DNA of 64,000 nt, taken from positions 186,001-250,000 of the forward strand of contig CAWDZQ010000003.1 of assembly GCA_963807065.1 (NCBI GenBank). The letters run 5' to 3'. Both the position numbers and the translations under genes were made by a program. This document shows positions 53,240-61,885 of the stretch, in pieces (position 1 is the first letter of the stretch; each line of letters starts with the position of its first letter). The notes below the pieces were generated by a model. The model saw only the letters and a program-made list of their open reading frames with translations, was not told where the DNA came from and searched no databases. The stretch comes from CAWAND01 sp963807065 (GTDB taxonomy: Bacteria > Chloroflexota > Anaerolineae > Anaerolineales > E44-bin32).

Positions 53240-55108
53240 TCAGCCGGCCTCAGCCGGGATGGGCGTGCCGCCGGTCTTGGGTGCGACCTTGGCCTGCTTA
53301 AAGAGCGCCTCGAATTCGCTCCGATCGATTGACTCGACCTCGATCAGGCGGTTGGCGACGGCGTCCAACTGCGGCCGGTACTTCTCCAGGATTTGCTTGG
53401 CCCGCTCGTAGGCCGCGTTGACCAGATCCCTGACTTCCGAGTCGATTCGTTCAGCGACCGTCTCAGAATAATCTCGCTGTTCGGAAATCTCGCGGCCAAG
53501 GAAGATGAGTTCTTCCTTCTGGCCGTAGACCATCGGGCCCAGATTGTCGCTCATCCCCAGGCGCATGACCATTGAACGGGCAAGCTTGGTGACTCGTTCG
53601 AGGTCGTTGGATGCGCCGGACGTGATGTCGTCGAACACCAGCTCTTCGGCGGCCCGGCCCCCGAGCATGAAGGCCATGTCCGCTTTCATCTTGTTGCGCG
53701 CCATCAAGGTGCGATCTTCTTCGGGGAGCGCCATCGTAAAGCCGCCCATCATGCCGCGGGCCACAATCGTGACCTTGTGCACGGGGTCGGCCTCCGGAAT
53801 GGCATGGCCAACGACGGCGTGCCCGGCCTCGTGATAGGCCACAATCCGCTTTTCTTCTTCGCTGATGATTCGACTCTTACGTTCGGGCCCGGCAATCACG
53901 CGCTCGATGGCTTCCTGGAATTCGTCCTGGCCAATGGTGCGCTTATCTCGCCTGGCCGCCAGGATGGCGGCTTCGTTGACCAGGTTTTCGATGTCGGCGC
54001 CAACAAAGCCCGGTGTGGCCTTGGCGATAATCGACAGGTCAACCTCGGCCTCGAGCGGTTTGCCCTTCACGTGGACCTTTAAGATAGCCTCTCGCCCGCG
54101 GAAGTCAGGCCGGTCCAGAACGACCCGCCGGTCGAAGCGCCCGGGACGGAGCAGGGCGGGATCGAGGACGTCCGGCCGGTTGGTTGCGGCCATGATGATC
54201 ACATTCGTGTCGGTGTCGAAGCCGTCCATCTCCACCAGCATCTGGTTCAGGGTTTGTTCCCGCTCGTCGTGGCTGCCGCCCAGTCCGGCGCCGCGCTGGC
54301 GCCCCACGGCGTCGATTTCATCCACGAACACAATGCAAGGCGAGTGACGCTTGGCCTGTTCGAAAAGGTCGCGCACCCGGCTGGCACCCACGCCAACGAA
54401 CATCTCGACGAATTCCGAACCGGAGATGGAGAAAAATGGCACTCCCGCTTCGCCTGAAACGGCTTTGGCCAAGAGCGTCTTGCCCGTGCCGGGGTGACCG
54501 ATGAGGAGTACGCCTTTGGGTATCCTGGCCCCCAAGGCGATGAATTTCTCAGGTTCCTTGAGGAACTCAACCACCTCCTGGAGCTCTTCTTTGGCCTCCT
54601 CAACGCCGGCCACGTCTTCGAAAGTGACCGTGGGTTGGTCGCCGGAAAACATTCGGGCTCGGCTCTTGCCGAACGATAGAGCCTGATTGTTGCTTCCCTG
54701 GGCCTGGCGCAGCATGAGCCAGATCAGGCCGACGACGAGCATCGCCGGCAAAATGTAGGTGACCAGGCTGATGACCGTGTTCCAGTCGCTGGGTTGTTTG
54801 ATTTCGATTTGAACCTGGCTGCTGGCCAACTCGGCCGGGGTCACGCCCAACGCCACCAGCTGATCTACCATGGTGCTGGACGGTTCTTTGCGAGACACGG
54901 CCTTGGTGCCGTCGGCCAGGCTGACGTCCAGGCTGTCGCCGTCGACGACGATCTTGTCCACCTGGCCGTTCATGACCTTCTGGGCGACGTCGTTGAGCGA
55001 GACCTGGGGGGGCTGCGGCGTATTGGCCCTGAAGTTAAAGACCAGCACGACAATGATCATGACCAAGATGAGCAAAACCAGCGAATTACGTCCGCGGGCT
55101 GAATTCAC
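53240..55108 (-). CDS. ftsH: ATP-dependent zinc metalloprotease FtsH
   Basis: This is a 622-residue membrane-bound AAA+ protease. It has two transmembrane helices (about residues 8-25 and 112-132) around a periplasmic loop. The AAA domain has Walker A GHPGTGKT, Walker B FVDEIDAVG and the second region of homology ATNRPDVLDPALLRPGRFDR. The M41 protease has the zinc site HEAGHAVVGH. It degrades membrane and short-lived proteins. Walker A has His where most FtsH have Pro (GPPGTGKT), a small oddity. GTG start with GGGAGG upstream. A -10 box TATAAT lies at 55171-55166. Confidence 0.97.
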   Translation of the reverse strand: MNSARGRNSLVLLILVMIIVVLVFNFRANTPQPPQVSLNDVAQKVMNGQVDKIVVDGDSLDVSLADGTKAVSRKEPSSTMVDQLVALGVTPAELASSQVQIEIKQPSDWNTVISLVTYILPAMLVVGLIWLMLRQAQGSNNQALSFGKSRARMFSGDQPTVTFEDVAGVEEAKEELQEVVEFLKEPEKFIALGARIPKGVLLIGHPGTGKTLLAKAVSGEAGVPFFSISGSEFVEMFVGVGASRVRDLFEQAKRHSPCIVFVDEIDAVGRQRGAGLGGSHDEREQTLNQMLVEMDGFDTDTNVIIMAATNRPDVLDPALLRPGRFDRRVVLDRPDFRGREAILKVHVKGKPLEAEVDLSIIAKATPGFVGADIENLVNEAAILAARRDKRTIGQDEFQEAIERVIAGPERKSRIISEEEKRIVAYHEAGHAVVGHAIPEADPVHKVTIVARGMMGGFTMALPEEDRTLMARNKMKADMAFMLGGRAAEELVFDDITSGASNDLERVTKLARSMVMRLGMSDNLGPMVYGQKEELIFLGREISEQRDYSETVAERIDSEVRDLVNAAYERAKQILEKYRPQLDAVANRLIEVESIDRSEFEALFKQAKVAPKTGGTPIPAEAG

Positions 55109-55165
55109 ATGTTCCTCCCTGATACCATCACCGCCACTCTGGGAACGAGTGACTGGAGCGCTGGC

Positions 55166-55171
55166 ATTATA
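55166..55171 (-). promoter_or_regulatory. Likely -10 box of ftsH
   Basis: Consensus TATAAT on the minus strand, 57 bp before the ftsH start codon; the -35 element is weak. Confidence 0.45.
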
Positions 55172-55204
55172 CCCTAGCGCTCAAGTGCCGGCCAGATATG
55201 GGGG

Positions 55205-56258
55205 TCACGGGACGGAGATCGGGCAGGTGGGGTAGAGCAAGCAAGCGAAAAGCCAAAGCGGAATCAACCCGCCGACAGCCACGAAGGCGAGCAGGCCCAG
55301 ACCGACGCCGAGCCAATCGATCTGAGGTGCAGTCCCAGTTGGCATTGGGGCCGTCAGCGCATGTGCCGGGTGTTCGATCGGCATGAGAGGGGCGAGGCCG
55401 GGAGGTTCGGTGCGGCGCTCCACCGCGAACGTCTCCAGCACCCTCCCCAGCTGATCCGCCGTCCGGTACCGGGCGGCCGGCTCCTTGGACAGCACCTTGA
55501 GCACGATTTGTTCAACCGAGGCCGGCACAGCTGGGTTGCGGGCGCGTAGGCTGGGTGGCGGGGCCGCCTGGTGGAGTTCGGCCAGCAGGGTTGGGTCGGC
55601 GGCCTCGAAGGGCAGTTCGCCAGCCAACATCTCATACAAGATCACCCCCAGGGCATACACATCCGTCGCCGGCGAGGGCGCCGCCCCAGCGGCTTGCTCT
55701 GGGGCGAAGTACTGGGGGCTGCCCCAGACGATCTCGGAGTGCTCATTTGCGTCAATGGCTGCCAGGGCGCGGGCGATGCCAAAATCGGCGATTTTGGCCC
55801 GACCGTCGGCCGTGACCAGGATGTTCTGCGGCTTGAGATCACAGTGCACCAGGCCGAGCGCGATGCGCATAGCCAACTCCGGCGCATATCTGGATCATCA
55901 GATCGACGGCTTCATCGACCGGAAGTGGACCGCGCCGGCGCATGAGAGTCTTGAGTTCCGTGCCTTCGACATACTCCATCACGATGAAATAGCGGTTGGC
56001 ATCGTGGCCAAAGTCAAAGACCGTCACGATGTTGGGATGGACCATGTTGGCAGCTGCCCGAGCTTCCTGGAGGAAGCGCACCCGGAAGGCGGGGTCTTCG
56101 ATCAAGTCCTCACGCAGAATCTTGATCGCCACCTGGCGCTGAAGATTGAGATCTTTGGCGAGCAGGACGCGTGCCATCCCGCCGCTGCCGAGGCTCCGGA
56201 GGATTTCGTAGCGGTCCGCCAACAAGTTGGGGAAGGGGTTGTTGGTTTCTTCCATCAC
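55205..56258 (-). CDS. Membrane Ser/Thr protein kinase (PknB-like), interrupted by a one-base insertion
   Basis: The two frames join into a kinase of about 350 residues. The glycine loop is LGSGGMARV (residues 22-30), the ATP lysine is in VAIKIL and the alpha-C glutamate is in FLQEARAAA. The catalytic loop is HCDLKPQN (HCD instead of HRD), with DFGIA and FAPEQ in the activation segment. One C-terminal transmembrane helix follows. Removing the base at 55857 gives YAHRAGLVHCDLKPQN, the usual sequence. HCD kinases lack the arginine that contacts the phosphorylated activation loop, so they may not need that switch. It is the likely counterpart of the PP2C phosphatase at 63899. Confidence 0.9.
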
Positions 56259-56316
56259 CCCATCATTCTACTTCCGGACAGCGGCAGCGGCAACGCGACA
56301 GTGGAGCTGGGACGGA

Positions 56317-56334
56317 TGGTGAAGAATGTCACAA
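56317..56334. promoter_or_regulatory. Weaker copy of the operator-like palindrome
   Basis: TGGTGAA-GAAT-GTCACAA matches the consensus arms at 12 of 14 positions. It lies between the divergent kinase and DagK-like genes, where it could act on either. Confidence 0.35.
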
Positions 56335-56399
56335 GCGCCCTTGATCATTTTCCGTGTCTGTCCTGGTCGATGCTGGCCAGCCGGAGGGGCCTTTCGGCT

Positions 56400-56405
56400 T
56401 ATAAT
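56400..56405 (+). promoter_or_regulatory. -10 box next to the DagK-like start codon
   Basis: Consensus TATAAT ends eight bases before the GTG at 56414, with a weak -35. Transcription would start at or beside the start codon, giving a leaderless message. Confidence 0.5.
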
Positions 56406-56413
56406 CTCACGCG

Positions 56414-57394
56414 GTGGCTATTGAGCACAGGCGTGCCTGGCTGATCTACAACCCAGACGCCGGCCGGTTTCCAGCAGGGCCCTTGCTCCCCGGGGCGCTG
56501 CGGATCTTCGCCGATGCCGGTTGGTCGGTCGACGTCATCGAGGGACACAGGTCCGGCGAAATTCGAGCTCACGCCGCCGCCGCTGCGGAGCAAGCGTTGG
56601 ATGCTGTCTTTGTAGCCGGGGGAGATGGCACGGTAGGGATGGTGGCAGACGCCTTGGCGGGTTCGAATACTGCCCTGGGTGTGCTGCCCTCCGGAACGGC
56701 CAATGTCTGGGCCCAAGAACTCGGCCTGCCCCGGCTGACTTGGGCGAATCCCCTGGCGTTGGATGAGGCGGCCCGCCGGCTGGCCACCGGCTCGGTCCGC
56801 CAGGTGGACTTGGGGATCTGCAACGGACGTACGTTCCTGTTGTGGGCGGGGATTGGTCTGGACGGCAAAGTCGTCAACAGCATTGGCCCGCGCCAGCCAT
56901 GGTCGAGGGCTTTCGTGAGCGCCCAGCACACCATTCTGACCGTATGGGAAGCGATGGGCTGGTCGGGCATCGATCTGCAGGTTGAGGCATTGAATGAGCG
57001 CTGGGACGGCCACTTCGTCGTGGCGGTGGTGAGCAACATACGGGCATATGCTGGCGGTCTGCTGGAGCTGTCGCCCGAGGCTAAGGTTGATGATGGTCTG
57101 CTCGAATTCTGGCTGCTGAAAGGGAGCTCGATGCGGGATGTCGTAAGCTGGGTGGTGGAGATTCTGCTCGGCCAACACGTTGACGACCCCGACGTCTTGC
57201 ACTTCAAAGCAGACGAGGCTGTCTTTACGGCGGACCAGCCTCTGCCGATGCAGCTGGACGGGGAGCCACATCAGGAACCGAACCGCATCCGTTTTGGTGT
57301 GCGCCGCCGGGCACTGCATGTGTTGGTCCCCAAGGGAGGTTGGCCGGACTTGTTCAGCGAGGACGCTCTGGCTGAGGAAGACGACCCCGGATGA
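56414..57394 (+). CDS. Diacylglycerol-kinase-family lipid kinase (YegS/DagK-like)
   Basis: This is a 326-residue lipid kinase. WLIYNPDAGRF opens the domain, VFVAGGDGTVGMVADAL is the nucleotide-binding GGDGT motif, and GVLPSGTANVWAQELGLP is the second signature. VDLGICNGRTFLLWAGIGLDGKVV opens the C-terminal beta-sandwich. It should phosphorylate diacylglycerol or a sphingoid/long-chain base. Together with a possible serine palmitoyltransferase-like gene at 45647 this hints at unusual lipids, but the link is only suggestive. The next gene overlaps its stop by ATGA. Confidence 0.9.
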   Translation: MAIEHRRAWLIYNPDAGRFPAGPLLPGALRIFADAGWSVDVIEGHRSGEIRAHAAAAAEQALDAVFVAGGDGTVGMVADALAGSNTALGVLPSGTANVWAQELGLPRLTWANPLALDEAARRLATGSVRQVDLGICNGRTFLLWAGIGLDGKVVNSIGPRQPWSRAFVSAQHTILTVWEAMGWSGIDLQVEALNERWDGHFVVAVVSNIRAYAGGLLELSPEAKVDDGLLEFWLLKGSSMRDVVSWVVEILLGQHVDDPDVLHFKADEAVFTADQPLPMQLDGEPHQEPNRIRFGVRRRALHVLVPKGGWPDLFSEDALAEEDDPG

Positions 57395-57900
57395 GGCCAT
57401 CGATCTGGGTTCGGTGGAAGGCTTCCGGGCTTGGCTGCGTCTGGGCAGTGGGTGGGGGCGTGCTGGGCACCCTGATTCTCGGGGCATTCCTGATCGGCGT
57501 GCCGTTTCTCTTCGGCCCCCCGGACCAGGAACTTCCCGCGCCCATATTGACGGTGGTGCCTGCCCCGACGGATACCCCCGTGCCGCCCACCCTGGTTCCC
57601 TCTTTGACACCGGTCCCACCGACGTCGACGTCTGTCCCGCCGCCGATCTCTGCCGGGGGATTCACACAAGGAGATTTGATCGAGGTCAGCGGCACCAGCG
57701 GTGATGGACTGCGACTCCGGTCGGACCCTTCACTGGGCGGAACGATCAACGCATTGGCACACGACAATGAGGTGTTTCGCGTGGATGACGGCCCCGTGGA
57801 CGCTGACGCGTACACGTGGTGGTTCCTGGTCAACCCTTACGACGAAACTCGAAAAGGCTGGGCCGTAGCCAACTATCTCCGTCCGCTGCAGTCACCCTAG
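57391..57900 (+). CDS. Membrane-anchored SH3-domain protein
   Basis: This is a 169-residue protein. An N-terminal transmembrane helix (about residues 15-40) and a Pro/Thr/Val-rich linker lead to a C-terminal bacterial SH3 domain (GDLIEVSGTSGDGLRLRSDPSLGG ... WWFLVNP ... GWAVANYLRPL). Such domains bind cell-wall or polysaccharide ligands. Its ATG overlaps the DagK-like stop (ATGA), so the two are translated together. Confidence 0.85.
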   Translation: MRPSIWVRWKASGLGCVWAVGGGVLGTLILGAFLIGVPFLFGPPDQELPAPILTVVPAPTDTPVPPTLVPSLTPVPPTSTSVPPPISAGGFTQGDLIEVSGTSGDGLRLRSDPSLGGTINALAHDNEVFRVDDGPVDADAYTWWFLVNPYDETRKGWAVANYLRPLQSP

Positions 57901-57933
57901 CTCTCGGGCATGGGGATGGAGGAGTAAGTACGC

Positions 57934-58275
57934 ATGACAGTTCGACCAAAGAACATTCAGGTCTCGAAGAAGCGCGGGCTGCTGATCGTGGATTGGGAAG
58001 ACGGCCACCACAGTCAGTACCCACTGGCGGGGTTGCGGGCTGCCTGTCCTTGTGCCACCTGCAAGGGTGGGCATGAAAACATGGGAGGGCCGGGATCTCC
58101 GGAGATGCTGGAGATCCCTCTCGTGTCCAGCAAGGCAACCGAGTTGACCGAGGCGGAAGTCGTGGGAAATTACGCCATCAACCTCCGATGGATGGACGGC
58201 CACCGCTACGGCATCTACCGATGGGAGTACCTGCGCCAGCTTTGCCCGTGTGGGGAGCACCCCTCAGAAGCTTGA
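57934..58275 (+). CDS. DUF971 (GBBH-like N-terminal) protein
   Basis: This 113-residue protein is a stand-alone copy of the domain found at the N-terminus of gamma-butyrobetaine hydroxylase. It has LLIVDWEDGHHSQYPLAGLRAACPCATC, then GNYAINLRWMDGHRYGIYRWEYLRQLC. The conserved C-x-C-x-x-C and a final C-P-C can bind zinc or an iron-sulfur centre. Single-domain members are often near iron-sulfur or MRP/ApbC genes, but none is visible here. GGAGG precedes the ATG. It lies 33 bp after the SH3 gene. Confidence 0.92.
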   Translation: MTVRPKNIQVSKKRGLLIVDWEDGHHSQYPLAGLRAACPCATCKGGHENMGGPGSPEMLEIPLVSSKATELTEAEVVGNYAINLRWMDGHRYGIYRWEYLRQLCPCGEHPSEA

Positions 58276-58363
58276 GCGATCCGGCGGAGGCTCGCCGGCG
58301 ACATTGACACGCCGTCTCTTCCAGGCCGGATACCCGAACGAGCGGGCCCGCAGCCTGACAGGC

Positions 58364-58392
58364 TTGACAGCCTGTTCAAGCGGTCGTAGACT
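58364..58392 (+). promoter_or_regulatory. Promoter of the ZU5-like lipoprotein gene
   Basis: TTGACA (58364-58369) and TAGACT (58387-58392) with a 17-bp spacer, the same hexamers as the promoter at 45580. The leader would be about 100 bases long. Confidence 0.75.
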
Positions 58393-58496
58393 CCGCGCCA
58401 TTCCCCTCGCTCCTGATCGTTTTCGATGCACCACCGACACAATGTGGTTCGCGAATTCCTGGTCTGCCCTTTCCGGCAGGAGGCTTGAGGTTCACT

Positions 58497-60287
58497 ATGA
58501 ACAATGAGTTTGGGTCTCGCTCCCTGCGTTGGGTGTTCGGTGCAATCGGTGTGTTAGCCGCCGCGGCGCTGGCCTGTAATCTCCTTCGCACCCCCGGGGC
58601 GGGCTCAAGGTTTGATGCGTCTGTTGCTGTGAATCCGGGTACCGAACCCATTCCGGTTTCCCTGACCCTGGACCAGGGTCATGCGGCATCGGCCGAGATC
58701 GGACCTGACGGCGGAACCTTGTCCGCCACGAGTGCGGACGGGACGCGTTTCACCCTGGAAGTGCCGCCCAATGCCCTGGTTGAGACCGTCCAAGTCAGCA
58801 TGATCCCCATCACCAAGATGGAGGGCATCCCCTGGGGCTCCGACACGGTAGACGCGGTCCAGCTTGAACCCGATGGTCAGACGTTCTATTCGTACGTCAA
58901 TCTCACGATCCAGCCGCTGGTGGATCTGCCCGCCAACCAGGTCATTCCTGTCGGCGCCTCGGGTCCGGGCCATGATCTCTACATGCCAATCATCGACCCG
59001 AAATCCACCGCCTTGGTCCTCGAGCTGGATCACTTTTCCTCGGCTGGCGCGACCAAGGGGCTGCTGGCTGACACCGAGCCGTGGCGACAGCGGCTGGGGG
59101 GCGATGTCGAAACCCGGCTGCAGAGCATTATGGGCAGGGAGATCGCTCAGGCCAGACAGAATCTGGCCAGCGGCAATCAAGCCCCCCTCTTCGACCCCGA
59201 ATTTCTTGCCTGGTTTATCACCACTTGGAAGAAGGAGGTCTTGCAGCCTCGCCTCGATGCGGCTGGCGAGAGCTGCGCCGCCGGGCGTTTGGCGATTGAG
59301 ACGGTCCTCAAGATGTACAGAGTTCAGGCGCTCTTGGGCGACGAAACCGATCTCGGGGCCAATGTTTCTGACCTGCTGCCGACAGTGGGGCGAGTGTGCA
59401 TCAAAGAGGAATACGAACTGTGCCGGGACCAGCATATCGTTCACCGGATCCTCCCGGTTCTAATCGGTCTGGCGAGACAAGATGAACTTCTCGGAATGCA
59501 CGACCTGGAACAAGCCGCCACGCACACCTCGGATATGGATCAGGTAGAGGTCGAAGGGTGGGACTTGGCCCGAAAATGTCTCCAGTTTGAACTCCAATTC
59601 GAATCGAGCGCCACTCTCGGAACAGGGGACGGGTCGTTTACGTCCAAAGTTGAGGCGAATGTCAAGATTCAGCTGGATCCCACAGGTCAACAGCTGCTGG
59701 AATTGAAAGGCAGCGGGTCCCTTGACAACACACAGTACGACTTCAACCCCAATCTCTGCACTGCGACCGGGATCACAGGCGGAGGCTGGTTCCAGGTTTT
59801 CCAGGTCACATGGGTCGACGCACCTCCTGACAGCGGCCATCCGTATGGGCATGTGACAGCGATTCACTTGACTTTTGATCCAGGCAATACCAGCGAATCG
59901 GCCAAAGTGTCGTGCAGCGGGGCTGCTCCGGTAACGGTCCCTCCTTCCCCTATGTGGACCATGGCCTTTGAGGCGCTGCACATGGATGACCTGACTGGCA
60001 CCCCGGGGGGGCAAGCCCCGCCATTGGACTTAGGCAGCATATTGAGTGGTACAGGCATCGGTGGTCTTCCGGGGCTACCGGGCGCGCCCGGTGCTTCCAG
60101 TTCGAGCGCGGCCGGTCAAGACAGTGGCCAAGGGTCAGAACAGGGAAGTGGAATGACGTTCACGGCCAAGGAATGGGCGGTGCGTGGAGGCGAACTCTTC
60201 GCTCAGAAGGAGTGGAAGACTGAGGTCAATATGACTACCGTGGGCAACGAGGAAGGTTCATTCAAGTTGTACCACAAGCCCCAGTAA
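58497..60287 (+). CDS. Large lipoprotein with ZU5-like domain
   Basis: This is a 596-residue lipoprotein. The signal peptide has lipobox ALAC. Residues 60-160 form a ZU5-like beta domain (AEIGPDGGTLSATSADGTRFTLEVPPNAL), a fold used in protein-protein contacts. A mostly helical middle part follows (about 180-345) with several cysteines. A beta-rich C-terminal region (about 350-490) and a Gly/Ser/Gln-rich stretch (about 505-550) close it. Nothing indicates catalysis. The ATG at 58497 has GAGG seven bases upstream. It is convergent with the GTPase operon. Confidence 0.78.
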   Translation: MNNEFGSRSLRWVFGAIGVLAAAALACNLLRTPGAGSRFDASVAVNPGTEPIPVSLTLDQGHAASAEIGPDGGTLSATSADGTRFTLEVPPNALVETVQVSMIPITKMEGIPWGSDTVDAVQLEPDGQTFYSYVNLTIQPLVDLPANQVIPVGASGPGHDLYMPIIDPKSTALVLELDHFSSAGATKGLLADTEPWRQRLGGDVETRLQSIMGREIAQARQNLASGNQAPLFDPEFLAWFITTWKKEVLQPRLDAAGESCAAGRLAIETVLKMYRVQALLGDETDLGANVSDLLPTVGRVCIKEEYELCRDQHIVHRILPVLIGLARQDELLGMHDLEQAATHTSDMDQVEVEGWDLARKCLQFELQFESSATLGTGDGSFTSKVEANVKIQLDPTGQQLLELKGSGSLDNTQYDFNPNLCTATGITGGGWFQVFQVTWVDAPPDSGHPYGHVTAIHLTFDPGNTSESAKVSCSGAAPVTVPPSPMWTMAFEALHMDDLTGTPGGQAPPLDLGSILSGTGIGGLPGLPGAPGASSSSAAGQDSGQGSEQGSGMTFTAKEWAVRGGELFAQKEWKTEVNMTTVGNEEGSFKLYHKPQ

Positions 60288-60293
60288 CCACAT

Positions 60294-60310
60294 GCCTGCC
60301 CTTCGCAGGC
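60294..60310. terminator. Small hairpin between convergent genes
   Basis: A 6-bp GC-rich stem (60294-60299 with 60305-60310) and 5-base loop lie just after the lipoprotein stop. No T tract. Confidence 0.4.
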
Positions 60311-60356
60311 ACGGCGTAGGGAGCTGGATTTCGGGGTGGATGGCAGAACTGTAGCC

Positions 60357-60875
60357 TCAGTCGATCCGATCGAGGAGCTGGATCAGGACCTGACGGACGC
60401 TCGACTTGCGTGTGCTGATGCAGGGTAGGACCAAGTCGGATTCTTCCAGCTGCAAGCCCTGGCGCACTTCAGCCAAACCAATCGCGTTCTGCAGGTCTTG
60501 CTTGTTGGCCGCCACCACGTGAGGCAGGCCCCGTAAGTTCTCAAGGGCTTCCATCAACTGAATAGCCTGCGGCATGTGGGCCGCGTTGGTGGAGTCTACC
60601 AGAAGCACGAAGCCATGCACCTCGCGAGCCAGCAACTCGCGCATGAAGTGGAAGCGTTCTTGCCCCGGTGTGCCGCGAAGGTGTAGGACGTCTTGGCCGA
60701 TCGTCAGACGCCCGTAGTCCATCGCCACCGTGGTCAATGATTTCTCATGGGATTCAAACCAGTCCGTGATGGTCCGCTCGGTGGACACGACGGGAATCTC
60801 TGAGATCGTTTTGATGAATTCTGTCTTGCCGGCACCGTAGGGACCGGTGACCAGAATGGTGAGTCGTCGAGTCAA
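60357..60875 (-). CDS. Arf/MglA-like small GTPase
   Basis: This is a 172-residue GTPase of the SRPRB/Arf/MglA-like bacterial group. It has TGPYGAGKTEF (G1, Lys17), GTPGQERFHFMRELL (G3, with a Gln in the catalytic place) and ANKQDL (G4). The G5 box is weak (PCIST). Proteins of this kind act as cytoplasmic switches, for example in cell polarity with MglB/roadblock partners. No roadblock gene adjoins it. It is the last gene of the signalling operon, 15 bp after the response regulator. It differs clearly from the Rab-like GTPase at 36961. Confidence 0.9.
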   Translation of the reverse strand: MTRRLTILVTGPYGAGKTEFIKTISEIPVVSTERTITDWFESHEKSLTTVAMDYGRLTIGQDVLHLRGTPGQERFHFMRELLAREVHGFVLLVDSTNAAHMPQAIQLMEALENLRGLPHVVAANKQDLQNAIGLAEVRQGLQLEESDLVLPCISTRKSSVRQVLIQLLDRID

Positions 60876-60890
60876 GCGCCGCTCCAGGCC

Positions 60891-61625
60891 CTACTTCACG
60901 TCTTCAGGCTGCTCTTTTCGAAAGTCCACGAATCGGTAGCCCACACCCCGTTCCGTGAGAATGTACTGCGGATTGGACGGGTCCTTTTCCAGCTTCTGTC
61001 TTAGGTAGTTGATGTAGAGCCTGAGATAGTGGGTCTCATCGCGGTACTCATAGCCCCAAACCTTGGCCAGCAGCTGCTCATGGGGCACGACCCAGCCTGC
61101 GTTCTTGACCAGATGATAGAGCAGTCGAAACTCTGTCGGGCGAAGCTTGATCAGCTCGCCGTCGACAAACACTTCGCGCCGGTCGAAGTCGATCTTGAGT
61201 CGGTCATCGACCGTAATCACATCGTGTTCGGGCTCGCTCGGCATCTCGGTTCGGCGAAGGACGGCCCCGACGCGGCTCACGAGCTCGGCCGGGTCGAAGG
61301 GTTTGGCGATGTAGTCGTCTGCGCCAAGCTCCAGGCCCCGGACACGGTCTTCGACATCGCCTTTAGCCGTCAGCATGATCACCGGAACGGTGGAGATTTC
61401 TCGCAGCATCCTCAGAGTTTCAAAACCGTCCACGCCGGGCATCATCACGTCGAGGAGCACCAAGTTTGGCAGGTGATCGCGGAGCTTTTCAAGGGCTTCT
61501 TCACCGGTATTGGCTTCGAAGACATCATAACCATCGTGTTCGAGGTTGAGGCGGATAAAACGGATCATCCGCGGCTCATCATCGACCACAAGGATTCGTC
61601 TCCGGCGAGGCTCGTTGGAGGGCAT
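60891..61625 (-). CDS. OmpR/KdpE-type response regulator
   Basis: This is a 244-residue two-component regulator. The receiver domain has the acidic pair Asp15-Asp16, the phospho-acceptor Asp59 (LLDVMMPG), Thr86 and Lys108 (AKPF). The winged-helix DNA-binding domain (about residues 140-235) has LRPTEFRLLYHLV and the recognition-helix region HYLRLYINYLRQKL, with the final ILTERGVGYRF. The absence of a kinase gene next to it makes it an orphan; the histidine kinase at 48360 could be its partner. It lies inside the PP2C-FHA-GTPase operon. Confidence 0.95.
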   Translation of the reverse strand: MPSNEPRRRRILVVDDEPRMIRFIRLNLEHDGYDVFEANTGEEALEKLRDHLPNLVLLDVMMPGVDGFETLRMLREISTVPVIMLTAKGDVEDRVRGLELGADDYIAKPFDPAELVSRVGAVLRRTEMPSEPEHDVITVDDRLKIDFDRREVFVDGELIKLRPTEFRLLYHLVKNAGWVVPHEQLLAKVWGYEYRDETHYLRLYINYLRQKLEKDPSNPQYILTERGVGYRFVDFRKEQPEDVK

Positions 61626-61626
61626 G

Positions 61627-61869
61627 CTATTCGCGCACGAAGCCGATGAGCTTCTCGTCCTCGTGGGTGGGCAGCATCTCGATAAAGTTGATCCGGTGGA
61701 GGGGCCAAATCACGGTCACCACATTGCCCTCCAGATAAGGGAGGTCCTTGCCGTCCCTTCTCCTGGGGTTGTTGACTGTGATCGTGTTGTCCGTCGGCGC
61801 CGGCATTTCGTCGATCTCACCGACGACGGGATCTTCATTGGAAACATGGATCAAAACGGTGATCGACAT
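61627..61869 (-). CDS. Conserved 80-residue protein of unknown function
   Basis: This is a short acidic protein with a beta-rich pattern (ITVLIHVSNEDPVVGEID, then EGNVVTVIWPLHRINFIEML). No domain was recognised. It lies one base before the regulator start and 16 bp after the FHA gene, so it is translated as part of the operon. The tight spacing supports a real gene. Its fixed place between FHA and regulator could mean a small adaptor, but that is only a guess. Confidence 0.7.
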   Translation of the reverse strand: MSITVLIHVSNEDPVVGEIDEMPAPTDNTITVNNPRRRDGKDLPYLEGNVVTVIWPLHRINFIEMLPTHEDEKLIGFVRE

Positions 61870-61885
61870 CTGACTCCTCGGCTAG

